A stretch of DNA of 64,000 nt, taken from NCBI GenBank assembly GCA_015179125.1, contig WHVA01000205.1:62001-126000 (forward strand), written 5' to 3'. The translations under genes and the position numbers were made by a program. Shown in pieces: positions 22,176 to 32,290 of this stretch. Numbering within the stretch: position 1 is the first letter of the stretch; every line of letters starts with the position of its first letter. Origin of the DNA: Gautieria morchelliformis (Eukaryota; Basidiomycota; Agaricomycetes; Gomphales; Gomphaceae). Below the pieces are notes generated by a model. That model made no database searches, was not told where the DNA came from, and saw nothing but the letters and a program-made list of their open reading frames with translations.

Positions 22176-25100
22176 TCAATGAGCCAGGTTCGGCGTCGGC
22201 GCTTGGGTGATCCTGCTCACCCGTGGCCCTTTGTCCTCGTTCTTCGATTCGTCGTCGTCAAATGAGACCTTGCCCGTGGGGATCACTTCGTTTCCCTTGC
22301 GGATCATCCCTGGGCTCGAGAAGTCCAGGGTTATGCCGAATCTCCTTAGGAACGGTGTCCCTAAGATCGCATCATAATATTCGACGTTTGCTACGTCGAA
22401 GTATTCGTCGTATGTCCCGCGACCAAACTTGATGGTCGTGTTCGTTCCATAGTTGATCATGGAACGGCTGCCTATGCAGGCTAGCTGCAGCGCGATTGGT
22501 TGCTCCAGGGAGAATGTCTTCATCCCTGTAGCTCGCGTGAATTCGGGGGACAGCAGTACCCCTTCGCTGCCGCTATCTAGCAGGCAGTGGGCTTTTACAC
22601 CATTTATTTCCCAGTACCCTGATAGGGTACGGTTCTCACTACGCGGACGCATTGGCCGCGTTCTGTGTTTGCTTCGGTGGTGATACACCGGCTCGGCCGC
22701 CTTGTCTGGCGTGACCGATGTGCGAACCGCCATGACTTTCGTGGCGGTTTCGTCCTCCAGCGCGAATCTGATCGCGCTGGACCTGTAGGTGGTGTCCTCC
22801 ACCTCTTCGTCCCATTCATAGTATTGGGACGGCTCAGGGTCCCACTCTTCAGCGGGCATGTCTCCGTTATCCGGAGTGTCGTTGGGTTGGGGATCACCCT
22901 CCCCCTCTTCATCAATCTGTTGAAGAGAGTTTCGATCGGGATCCATCTCCGGATCCTCGGCTTCACCGTCGTGCCTCACGGCCGCTGTCCTTATACCGGA
23001 CCTAAGCCGGGGGCATTCTGCCTTCTTGTGGCCAGGTTGGCCACATTCAAAGCATGTGGTGTTGCTTTGGCTGCCGCTGGGCCTCTCATTGGGCCGGCCC
23101 GACGTTTTCGTCGGTGGGGCAGGTCGCGGGGACGATCCTGACGCTTGAGGCTGTTTAGCTTCAGGCGGGCGTCCAGCTTGTGCTGGGCGTGAGGGCGGTA
23201 GCCGTTGACCTGTTCCACTTCTTGCGAACAGGCTGGGCCTGGTCAGGCCCGTTTGTGTCAACGGCTTGTTCCCTGTGAGCCGGGCGGCGCTTGCCATTGC
23301 TGCTGCACTTTCTGTGCGGCGCATCCCCATGTTGTATCGGGATGCCTCCTCGATCATTCGGGCCGTCTCGAAGAGTTGCTCTATTGAGCTGCTCTCGGCA
23401 TTATAGCCCTTTTTGAGGACTTCGTTGCGCAGCGTTTCGTGTAGCGCCGATACGAACCGTCTCCGGAACGTGTACTCGTCTGGCGGCTGTATCATACGTG
23501 CCGCGTATTTCGTGAGCTCGTTCAGCATCTCCTGAACGGTTTTCATGCCTTGCATGACCGCGTCGAATTTATTCGATGCGTGATGGTATGTCAGTGTGTG
23601 CAGGAACCTCTTTTGAAGGCCTTGCATCACTGATTCCAGCGTCCAGCTGCGGACCTGGCGATCGAAGCGTTCAACGTTTCAAAGGAACCACTCCTGGGCT
23701 TCACCGGTGAGGCGAGTGCCCACATAGCCGACCTGCGTGTCAATGCTGGTTGGCCCTAGGAGGCAATTCATTTTTAGCCATCGTAGGATGGCTGCCACGA
23801 AGACTTCAAACTCTCGAGGTCCGATCCCCCTGCATATGGCTCGGGGTGGGCCAATTTTACGCCGGCCTTCGCTAGCACAGACTTCTCCAGGTCTGTGTCC
23901 GCGGCGTCTGCCAACGCCTCGCGGATCATCCGTGTGATCCCGTCGTACGGCTCCATTGGTACGACGTCGGTCTGGTCAGGGATTCCCTGGCCTTCCGTTG
24001 GAGCCATGGATCGCTCGCGTGGTTGTGACGCCGCGCGGGGCAGGCTGTTATATGCCCTGACGGGCCCTGGGCCCGGTTGGGCTCGGGATCGGGAGCATTT
24101 TGTGCTCTCGGATCTGGGGGCGTTTTGTGCCTGGTGTCCCCAGTCAGTCCCGCGTTGCGGATCCGTAGCCTGCTGTTGTAGGCTGCACGCGCTTGCCGTG
24201 CGTCTTGGACGGCTTGCGTGAGCTGCTCGTCAGGTAGCTGAGCGGTGTGGCTGTGGGCCACCGTTTTCTTCAGCGTTCTTCGCTAGTAGCTCGAGTGCCC
24301 GTGTGTGGCGGCGCGCGGCTGCGGCTTCTTTACGCTGCCAGTGTGCGACTTCGAGCTCTAAGCTCTCGGTCGTCGTTTCAGAGTCAGGCTCTGAGGCGAC
24401 CTGATCCCTAACGATCTGTTGGATCGTTTTACAGCTGTCCGTTGGGGCAGCCAGTTGTTCCTGAGGCTCGTTCCCGAACCTTACGTCCTGTTCGACCGGG
24501 ATGCTGGCAGCGGCATTCGCTGCTTGTCTCGCTCCTTTCGGAGTGCGTCGCGACTGCGTTCGTTAGCTGCGGACTGTCGCGAGCTTGGACGAGTTGCGTC
24601 GCGTTCCCCGCGTGGGCGGAGTGCTTTCTGGACGTCCTCCAGCGTGTCTGCGTCTTGCAGCCTGATCTCCTCTGCCTGGTGGAGTTCTTTGCCGATTGCC
24701 ATTAGGGCGGCGGCGGCGTTGTCAAGCTGCGATGCCAGCTGATCGTGCTTGTGGCGCGTCAGTGTACTTCGGTGCAGCGCAGCCTGCACCTGTTTGTTCA
24801 GGGCTTCTGCCGTCTCGTGGTCGATGGCGTGAGCCCTCGAGCTCTTGCGACTAGAGCTCAAGTATTCCGAGTCCTGACCATCATCTGGGGCTCGTCTCTT
24901 TTGCCGTCGTCCTCTTTCAGGGACGATCGTCGTCGCTCTGCTTCATGAGCGTCGGTTCGAGTCGTGGCTTTGTGCCCATCTCGACGTTGTTGCTCTACCG
25001 TCTGACGACGGCGAGACTTCTCTGCCCTTTCCTTTGTCTTTGGGCAGAGAGAGATGGGGGGGCGGCGCCGGCTCGTTGCCCGGCGTCGTCTCTTCTTCGG

Positions 25101-25302
25101 CCACGCTCAACGAGACGTGGTCGGGATTTTCCTCATCCTCTACTGAGGGGACGAGGGTGGTGAGATCTACGATCTCTCCATCTTCTATTGTCCTGGTCTC
25201 TTGGTCCAGCATAGCGTCAGCCGTCGTGTCGCTGGGCTGCGCCTGGGGCGTGGACCTCGAGCTCTTCGCTTGTGTCCGTCTTCGACTGCGTGGAATCATC
25301 AC
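22176..25302 (-). pseudogene. Element B gag and protease
   Basis: Long Gag region. The first frame starts MMIPRSRRRTQAKSS (25302) and is Ser/Asp-rich; a TGA at 24943-24945 interrupts it, then the same frame continues with a helical, probably coiled-coil segment (ETAEALNKQVQAALHR, ALMAIGKELHQAEEIRLQDA) and with VAHWQRKEAAAARRHTRALE. Frameshifts near 24480, 24000 and 23640 lead to the capsid-like part (FDAVMQGMKTVQEMLNELTK, YTFRRRFVSALHETLRNEVL), the knuckle CFECGQPGHKKAEC and the protease motif CLLDSGSEGVLLSPEF. The reading frame then ends at 22176. Unusually long gag for this class, more than 900 codons if the breaks are ignored. Confidence 0.82.
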
Positions 25303-25440
25303 GCTCGCAGCCGACAGTAGAAGGTCTACTGGAGGGTGTCAACGATTGTTAGTCGTCGACGCAGCAATCTTTTTCAAGATTGCTTCGAATCCACTATCGG
25401 TTGGTCGCGTGGCGATCAACCGCAGGATAGTTCAAAAAGG

Positions 25441-25655
25441 TGTAAAGGATGTCGATCTTATGCCTTGTATCACAAGGGCACAACAGAACTTGACCAAGGT
25501 GTGGTATTCTGAATGCTACGTAGTGACAGTGTAAGGGTAAGATGCAATGGGGGCCGCTAGCCGGTTCCCACGCATAAACTATACAGTGGGTCCCTAAGGG
25601 GCCCACTGGGATTATGTAATAACTAATGTACATGTAGATACATGGGTTATTTACA
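25441..25655 (-). repeat. 5' LTR of element B
   Basis: 215-bp direct repeat of 8479-8693 with two transitions. Followed by target duplication TCCTC (25656-25660). The minus-strand sequence after it (toward 25420) does not pair with any part of the LTR, so a tRNA or another primer is likely. Confidence 0.95.
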
Positions 25656-28600
25656 TCCTCACACAAACCGGCTGTCCAGGATCCGTTCCACCACATAGTG
25701 CTCTTCCCCATCTACAATTTCCGGTGGAGGGGGCGGACGGGCCTTCCGACCTGGAATTGGGTCCTCAAGCATAGGGAGTAACTTCACCACGTTGAAGATG
25801 GGGTGGAGGCGGGACATGGACATCGGAAGTCGGAGGCGGTATGCATTCCGTCCAACCCTCCGCATCACTGTGAAGGGCCCAAGGTAGCGGTGGGAAAGCT
25901 TCTGCGAAGGGCGTGTGGTGCGGATGTCACTTGCATCTAGATTCACCTTGTCTCCAACTTGGTACTCCGGGGCAGGAACCCGGCGTTGGTTGTAGTACCT
26001 TGCCATGTCATCCTTGGCCTTTGCAAGGGCCGACTTGGCTTCCGAAAGGGTGGAGTCCATGTGGTCTCGGAACTCATTGACGGTCTCGAGTTGGGACTCT
26101 GCCTGGCGCGGCTCAAAGCCCATCCGTGGGTGTCGTCCAGAGTCAAGCATGAAGGGAGTTTGTTGTGTGGCGGAATGTACGTGGTTGTTGTATTGGAATT
26201 CCGCCAGTGGAAGTAACTCATCCCAGTCATCCTGCCTCTCATTGACAAAGAGGCGGAGATATTGCTCCAACTCCTGATTGACCTGTTCCGTCTGTCCGTC
26301 ACCCTGTGGATGGTATGCTGTGGTGGTAGCCAGCTTTATGCCGAGCAGGCAGTAGAGCTCCCGAGTCAGTTCCGCGATGAACTGCGGACCTCGGTCGAAA
26401 ATGACTTGCTTCGGGAGCCCATGCAACTTCCAGACATGCACAAGGAACAGGCGGGCCGCTCCGAGGGCTGTGATCGTCGTGTGCATCGGAATGAAGTGGG
26501 ACACCTTGCTTACCGAGTCCACGACATTCATGATCGCGTCGTAGCCATGGGACTCTGGGAGTTCAACGAGAAGTCGACACTGATGGTGTCCCAGCGGGAT
26601 TCTGGAATCGGGAGTGGAACAAGTTCTCCGACGGGCGGATGTCACTGTGCTTTGGTTCAGAGACAAAGGTCACATGTCTTCACGTACTGTCCAATGTAGC
26701 GGGACATCTGAGGCCACCAGTAGTTCTGAGCCACTAACTCCAGCATCTTCCACCTGCCAGCATGCCCAGCGACCTGTGTGTCATGGTGCTGGGACACAAT
26801 GCGGCGGTGGAGGCCCGCCCCACCTGGAACATAGACCTTGCCTCTGAAGTGGAGCAGTCCATCACGTTCCGACCATTCCGCTGCCCGTACAGACCGTGAG
26901 TGCCCTTTCCGAAGTTCCTCCACCGCCTTCACCACCGACTCCTCCTTCTCTCCATTCCGGTACTGTCTCCGGATGTCCCAGAGCATTTCCGCTTCCGCCC
27001 CAACTGCAGTCACTCCTTCTAGGGCGCGGATTGCAAAGAGACTTGGGCGGAGCAGTGTCATATCCGCGTTGTCTCCACTTCCGCTTCCATGATCCGCACG
27101 GCGGGATAGGGCATCGGGCTTGCCCATGGTGCGGCCGGGGCGGTGGTGGAGCATGAAGTCGAACCGGGACAGGTGTAGGGACCACCATGCTTGTCGTCGG
27201 TTCAACTTCTTAGACATGCGGAAATACTCGAGGTTCTTGTGGTCTGTCCAGATCTCAAAGGGGCATAGAGCACCCTCAAGGAAGTGTCGCCACTCCTCCA
27301 GCGCTCGGATGATTGCCAGCATCTCCTTGTCATGGATCTCATAGTTCCGCTCAACCGGACTAAGGCTCTTAGAGAAGAAGGCAATCGGATGCCACCCCCA
27401 CCATCTTCCGATGACTGTTGTGACGAGACCGCTCCGGTAGCTGTGTCGGAAGAATCCGCCTTGACTCGATAAGGGCGAGATTCATCGGGAAAGATCAGGA
27501 CCGGGGCAGAAGTGATCAGCTCTTTGAGTTTGTCAAAGGAGGCCTGTTCCGGCTCTCCCCACCGCCATCCAACCTCCTTCTTGGTGAGGTCGAAGGGCAC
27601 GGGCGTGGCAGGAGAAGTCCTTGATGAACTGCCGGTAGAAATTGACAAACCCAATGAAGGACTGGACCTCCTTCTTGTTCCACGGCACCGGCCAATCCGA
27701 TACACCGGAAACTTTGACTGGGTCCATTTCCACCTTTCCTTCCGACACAATCACCCCAAGATACTCTATCCGCGTCCGCTCAAATTCGCACTTTTCTGGC
27801 TTGAGACACAGGTTGTATTCCAGGAGCTGTTCCAGCACTCTCCGCACGACTTCCCGATGTTCTGACATTGTTTTTGTGAAGATGAGGATGTCATCGAGGT
27901 AGACGCAGACAACCCCTTCTGCTATCATGTCACGGAAAATGTCATTCATCATCGTCTGGAACGTGGCAGGACTGTTGGTGAGGCCAAAGAACATGACCTG
28001 CGGCTCAAAGAGTCCTTGGTTGGTGCGGAATGCGGCCTTCCACTCATCTCCCTCCCGGATCCGAACATTATTGAAGCCCCAGCGGACATCCAGCTTAGTG
28101 AAGTACCTCGCCCCGCGGAGTTGTGTGATCAGTTCAGAAATGAGTGGAATGGGGTACCGGTTCTTGATCAAAATAAAAAAAAAAAATTTTTTTTTTGTTT
28201 GACTAGCGGACCCCTTCTTATTTAATATTAAATGCTCATATTGATTTTGTCGTGATCGCATTCAAGGCCCGGTAATCCTGCACAAGTCTGAGTGAGCTGT
28301 CCTTCTTCTTGATGAAGAACACCGGAGATGCCATAGGTGACTTGGAGGGGCGGATCCTCCCTGTACAGAGGTTTTCCGCAAGGAATGCATCGAGCTCTAC
28401 CTGCTCCTTGGGTGACAGCGGGTAGACTTTGCAGTTGGTGGGCTTTGACCCAGGCTCCAACTCGATGGCGTGGTCCCACAGCTTCCGTGGAGGCAGGGCA
28501 GCAGGGCATCAAACGACTCCTTGGAAAAGACGTCCTCGAACTCCTGCAGGTACTCCGGAATTTCCACCTCCACTCTATCATGCTTCTTGGAGGCTTCAGC

Positions 28601-29464
28601 AAGGCGTTGCAAAATATTTCCGGTGGCGTGGATGTGTTCCGCTTCCAGTGGAAGGTTTACGTACAGCAAGCGCTCCCCTTCTGCCAGAGTGTCTTCCAGG
28701 CCGAGTCAGATGACGTCGGAGTCGGAATCGGGATCGGAGTTGGAAGTGGGATCCGGTTCAAATTCCACTTCCGAGTCTTCTTCTGCAAGCAGTGGATGGG
28801 GGCCAGAACGACATGTCTGTATGAGCTGTTCGGTCTTCCGCTGCTCCTGGCGCTCCTTCCGCACTTCCGACCGGCACATGTGACACTTGGCTGGGCATCG
28901 ACTCATCAGTACCTTCTGAGTCTGCCAATTGATCTCCGGGTTGTGCTCCTGAAGCCAGGTAAACCCGAGGATGATGTCTTGCTTCCCCAGGCTGGTGACT
29001 GCAAAGGAAGTGCGTTCTGAGTGTCCATCGTAGCAGAGAATTGTGTCTACTATCTCCGTGATGGACCCTGCCGCATTGGGGCTTCCATCCACATTGAACA
29101 CCGGGATTGCACGTTGCAACTTCTGCGTGGTCAGTCGGTTCCGTTCCACATAGTCCCGGTCTATGAACTGACCAGTGGCCCCGCAATCGACAAGGGCAGG
29201 TCCGGATTTGACTTCCGCCGTATCTGTCATCTGGATCTCCACCTTAATGACTAGTGACTTGGGGCCAGGGGCGGCAGCAACAACATAGCGCTTCGGAAGG
29301 TGTCTCTCCCAAGGGCGGATGCGGGATGGATGGGGTGTCGGATTTGGTTTTTGTATGACTTTATCCGGTGGGTCTGTACGAAGTGAGGGGAGTGGGGGCT
29401 TTTCATTCTCTACTTCAAGACAGGCAAACCGGTTATGTACAGGCAGCAGGGGCACACATCTCAC
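25656..29464 (-). pseudogene. Element A pol (protease to first half of chromodomain)
   Basis: Protease motif ALVDCGATGQFIDRDYVE near 29170. RT pieces: [14 protein letters not shown], then after an 82-bp insertion RYPIPLISELI, MFFGLTNSPATFQTMMND and CVYLDDILIFTKTM. RNase H pieces: RPYRVKADSSD and FEIWTDHKNLEYFRMSKKLN. Integrase: HHDTQVAGHAGRWK...CDLC zinc finger, VELPESHGYDAIMNVVDS, IFDRGPQFIAELTREL and GDGQTEQVNQELEQYLR. It ends VVERILDSRFV then TGA (25659-25661), where B is inserted; the rest of the chromodomain is at 8275-8478. Frameshifts occur near 27550, 27300 and 26650. Not functional. Confidence 0.88.
28166..28247. repeat. Short A/T-palindromic insertion in element A RT
   Basis: About 82 bp interrupt the conserved RT segment between AITTK and NRYPIP. 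The core is a run of about 12 A followed by about 12 T, then a unique stretch with TTTAATATTAAA. TTGAT occurs at both ends (28164-28168 and 28241-28245), like a 5-bp target duplication. No coding content. It could be a tiny mobile element remnant, or an assembly artefact at the homopolymers. Confidence 0.55.
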
Positions 29465-30626
29465 CCACTGCGCGTCACAAAATCCGAAGCATCTTCCACT
29501 TCCGATGCGCCATGTTCTGCATTTTTGGAAATTCCTTCCGCAGTGGGCACTCCGCTTATGTCTGCGAGTGCGAGGAACTCTGGAAGGAGCTCGAGTTTCT
29601 CCTCTGTGGTCATAAGCCGGATGTCAAAGGCTTGGGGGCACTCGCGGGCATAGTGGCCTGGTTGTCGGCATCGGAAGCAGGTGATGGTTTCGTGGTCTTT
29701 TCCACGCATGCGGTCAACATCCATCGTGGCAGGGCCACCCTTTGAGGGAGGGGGCTAGGGTTCCTAATAGGAGCAGGCGGAGCAAGCGTTGGAAATATTT
29801 TCCGTGTGGGAACGAATGCACTTCCGGGTTTTGGCACAGGTGGAGTAGGACGAGCGGAACTGCGTGTCATGTTCCGGTTTGTCTCCATGAAGGCTTCGTT
29901 TGCTTCCCTGTTTTGGGACACCCTCCGCGCAGCTTGGTACCACCCTTCCGGGTCATCGAAATCCGGAGCTCCATCCCCAAGCAGCGCAACTTGGTTCTGG
30001 AGTGTCGGATCAAGCCCTCATCGGAATTTGATGACGATTGTCTTGTTGTTGTCATACTCCGCAAGGTCGATGAGCTCCTGGAAGCGGTCGATGTAGTCAT
30101 CGACTGGATCCTTGGCCAGCTGGTCCCCTCAAGCTTCGTAAGGGCTGTGAGCTGCTCATTTTTCGGGCAGAACTGGTCGAAAATGTTTTCTCGAAGGCGT
30201 CCCAGTCCCGGAAGTAGTTCCCCTTGCCCTTTGCTTCATGTCGGATCACATTGTTTGCAAAACGGGCTGCGCGGTCCGACTTGAAAAAGGACAATGCCCA
30301 GTGAATCCAAGCCTGGTCGTTCGGAAAGAGGTCTCCGACAATTGCAAAGTAGATGCTGCATGTGTTGAAGAATGCGCATCCCTTCTCCCGATCTCCGTCA
30401 AAGTCCACCGGAGTTGCGGGTTTGACCTTTGCCAACTTCGCGGACATCCTCTCTCCCCTAGTTCCGCTTTTCTGAAATCCGGCTCATCCAGCATTGCATT
30501 TCCACCACTTTGTGGAATACCTAACTTAGCCAAAATCGTTTGTAAGGCTGTTTCAATCGCATCGGTCTTCATCCAGTTCCGCGTCAATTCCTCCTCCATA
30601 TTCTGAAGACGATCATCCGGATACAT
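29461..30626 (-). pseudogene. Element A gag
   Basis: Gag of A in several frames. Start MYPDDRLQNMEEELTRNW (30626); a frame change near 30450 leads to VKPATPVDFDGDREKGCAFF, SIYFAIVGDLFPNDQAWIHW and NVIRHEAKGKGNYFRDWDAF, a typical gypsy capsid region. Another change near 30110 precedes a Pro-rich linker and the knuckle TCFRCRQPGHYARECP (about 29660-29700). It ends next to protease. Inactive because of the frameshifts. Confidence 0.85.
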
Positions 30627-30800
30627 GTCAGAAGGGGAAATATGGGACGGGATTTCCGGGGTTGGGAGCTCGACGTAAGAAGAGGGGCTGTCGTATACCG
30701 TGTGCGCGGAAGAGGTTGCGATCTCCGAGTCGCTGTCTCCAATTCCGAACGCACCTATGGCAATGCAACGCGCAGTATGACCGCCGGTCCTCTAGGGGAG

Positions 30801-30810
30801 AGACTTTTCT
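30801..30810 (-). promoter_or_regulatory. Element A self-primer binding site
   Basis: On minus, AGAAAAGTCT lies two bases inside the 5' LTR edge and is the reverse complement of AGACTTTTCT within that LTR (30943-30952 on plus). A TATAATAC motif lies roughly 30 bp before the latter in coding direction. Same arrangement as in element C. Confidence 0.65.
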
Positions 30811-30812
30811 GC

Positions 30813-31302
30813 TGTAAGGGTAACCCTGGCTGGTTGTGGAGATCACACTACCACACAACTGACAAGGGGAAATCCAAAGTATGTATAAATGAATAGAGTA
30901 TACAAGAGAGGGGATTCTCACCTGACAAGGGGAAATCCAAAGAGAAAAGTCTAAGGACCCCCAATGTCAGCAAGCCCGTATTATACTACGCTGCGCAGCC
31001 AGGGACAATACTTGGCACCCGCCATCAACCCTGCATCCCCATGACCTCCCTGACCCTTGATCGACCCTTGATGCCACCTATTATGCGAGTCGCTTGATTT
31101 CCGACACTGTTCCGAGAGTGGAAGTCGGAAATTGGAGTGGAACTGGCAAAGCGAACAGAACTGGTGGAAGTTCTCCCAGAAGCGGAATCAGTTCCGAAAG
31201 CAGAGGCGGAGATGGAATCGGAACCGGAACCGGAGTCGGAAATGGAGTCGGAACTGGGTGTGGTGTCGGAACTGGAAATGGAAAACAGGGTGTCCCCTGA
31301 CA
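30813..31302 (-). repeat. 5' LTR of element A
   Basis: 490-bp direct repeat of 7785-8274, about 11 differences by eye, mostly transitions. Followed by target duplication ATGAC (31303-31307). The Ser-rich open frame seen in the 3' LTR is also open here (31025-31302). Confidence 0.95.
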
Positions 31303-32192
31303 ATGACTGGTTGCTTCTGTCCGAGGCAACGCCTCAATGCATAGTGAATCCATAAGGTTTTCCCTGCACACACAAGCCAGCAATTAGTCACAGAACCATA
31401 CAGCAGAGGATGTCACACCAATCCCTGGTTGTCCGGTTACCACCGCAAGGTGCGTGTGGTGGGATTCATCATATACTTTCTTGACCATATCGAAGACTTG
31501 AAGATATTCAACTCGAACTAAAATGGTGGTCCCCAAAGCATTCATGAGGAAAGGCTCGCTAGGTAGGATGTCACTACTCAGGTCATCAAGATCCATGTGC
31601 ATTGGGAGGGTTGTGAGGGTGGGTTCAAGAGGGATACCCCAGTGAGCGTCATGGAAGGCCGTTAAAAGTTGGAACGGCATTGACTGAGTATCGGTACTAT
31701 GTCGGGCACGCTTAGATGGAGGGCCTGGTTGCCATATGTTTCCCCCATGGTATCATAAAGGAGATGTTTACTCACATGATCGTTTGGACTTGATAGGACA
31801 TTGGAAAGCCCGTACTGAGCTGAATTACTGGGACTAATTTGTCCAAGTTTTGAGATCAGGTGGATTCTCCTGTTATTGTTGCCCTCAAACTTGTTTGGAA
31901 AGTAGCTGAAGATGGGCATTCTCGCATCTGCTTCGATCTTCTTTATTGGCACACCGTTGTACGTCGTGGCAGTTGTTGGGTCGAATGCGCATAGAGCACC
32001 TTCATCAAGGTATCTTTCAAGGACCCACACCTTGATCTCACTTCGGGGGGCCTCTCTGTAATGGGCATATTCCCTCTGCAGCTCAACTCGTAAGTGGTCG
32101 AGGAACCAGTGTGACTCTACATTGATGCCGACAGAGTGTTCAACATCCTGTCCTCCATCCAAAGCCAGGCAGAAGACGTGCAATTTGGCCAT
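31303..32192 (-). pseudogene. Crinkler-like P-loop NTPase, 5' part (split by element A)
   Basis: N-terminal part of the gene that continues at 7784-6538. The ATG at 32190-32192 gives MAKLHVFCLALDGGQDVEHS, like the ubiquitin-like header of Crinkler-type proteins; MPIFSYFPNKFEGNNNRRIH matches the SYFP-type junction after it. A later exon ends TGQPGIG and, after a 54-bp GT-AG intron, continues KTLWIHYALRRCLG, forming a complete Walker A (GxxGxGKT). The sequence then meets A's LTR at the ATGAC duplication. Between 31665 and 31690 the frame changes without evident splice sites, a likely extra indel. Crinkler-type proteins of fungi are proposed effectors or conflict proteins (family knowledge); the role here is unknown and the gene is broken. 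Confidence 0.75.
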
Positions 32193-32290
32193 TGCGCAAG
32201 GTCGTCAAGTGGCAAATGTGAGAGTGCGCAACAAGGCGGGTGATTACGTAAGTATTATGCAGTATTATGCAGTACAATCAGCGCTGCAGC

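Larger units (their letters stand above)
8479..25655 (-). mobile_element. Ty3/gypsy LTR element B with dense hairpins and an extra ORF
   Basis: LTR retrotransposon on minus. The 5' LTR is 25441-25655 and the 3' LTR 8479-8693 (215 bp each, 2 differences by eye), with target duplication TCCTC at 8474-8478 and 25656-25660. It sits inside A's chromodomain. Without element C and the solo LTR it is about 9.2 kb. Coding order: long gag with coiled-coil N-terminus and CCHC knuckle, protease, RT with YMDD, RNase H, HHCC/DDE integrase, then ORF3 and polypurine tract (8694-8706 on minus). Short perfect inverted repeats occur almost continuously. Stops (mostly TGA) and frameshifts show it is dead. I found no self-complementary primer site for it. 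Confidence 0.92.
7785..31302 (-). mobile_element. Ty3/gypsy LTR element A (host of nested elements)
   Basis: LTR retrotransposon on the minus strand. The 5' LTR is 30813-31302 and the 3' LTR 7785-8274, both 490 bp and TG...CA bounded, flanked by the 5-bp target duplication ATGAC (7780-7784 and 31303-31307). Without the nested element B it is about 6.3 kb. Order in coding direction: self-complementary primer site, gag with a CCHC knuckle, protease, RT, RNase H, integrase, chromodomain, then a polypurine tract next to the 3' LTR (8275-8286 read on minus). The LTR pair differs at about 11 positions by eye, mostly transitions. Gag and pol carry frameshifts and at least one TGA, so it is inactive. 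TTCCG/CGGAA pentamers recur throughout. Confidence 0.93.

Noticed and set aside
25400..25440. Self-primer site for element B
   Set aside because: The sequence next to B's 5' LTR has no complement in the LTR, unlike A and C; a tRNA match could not be established without a search.
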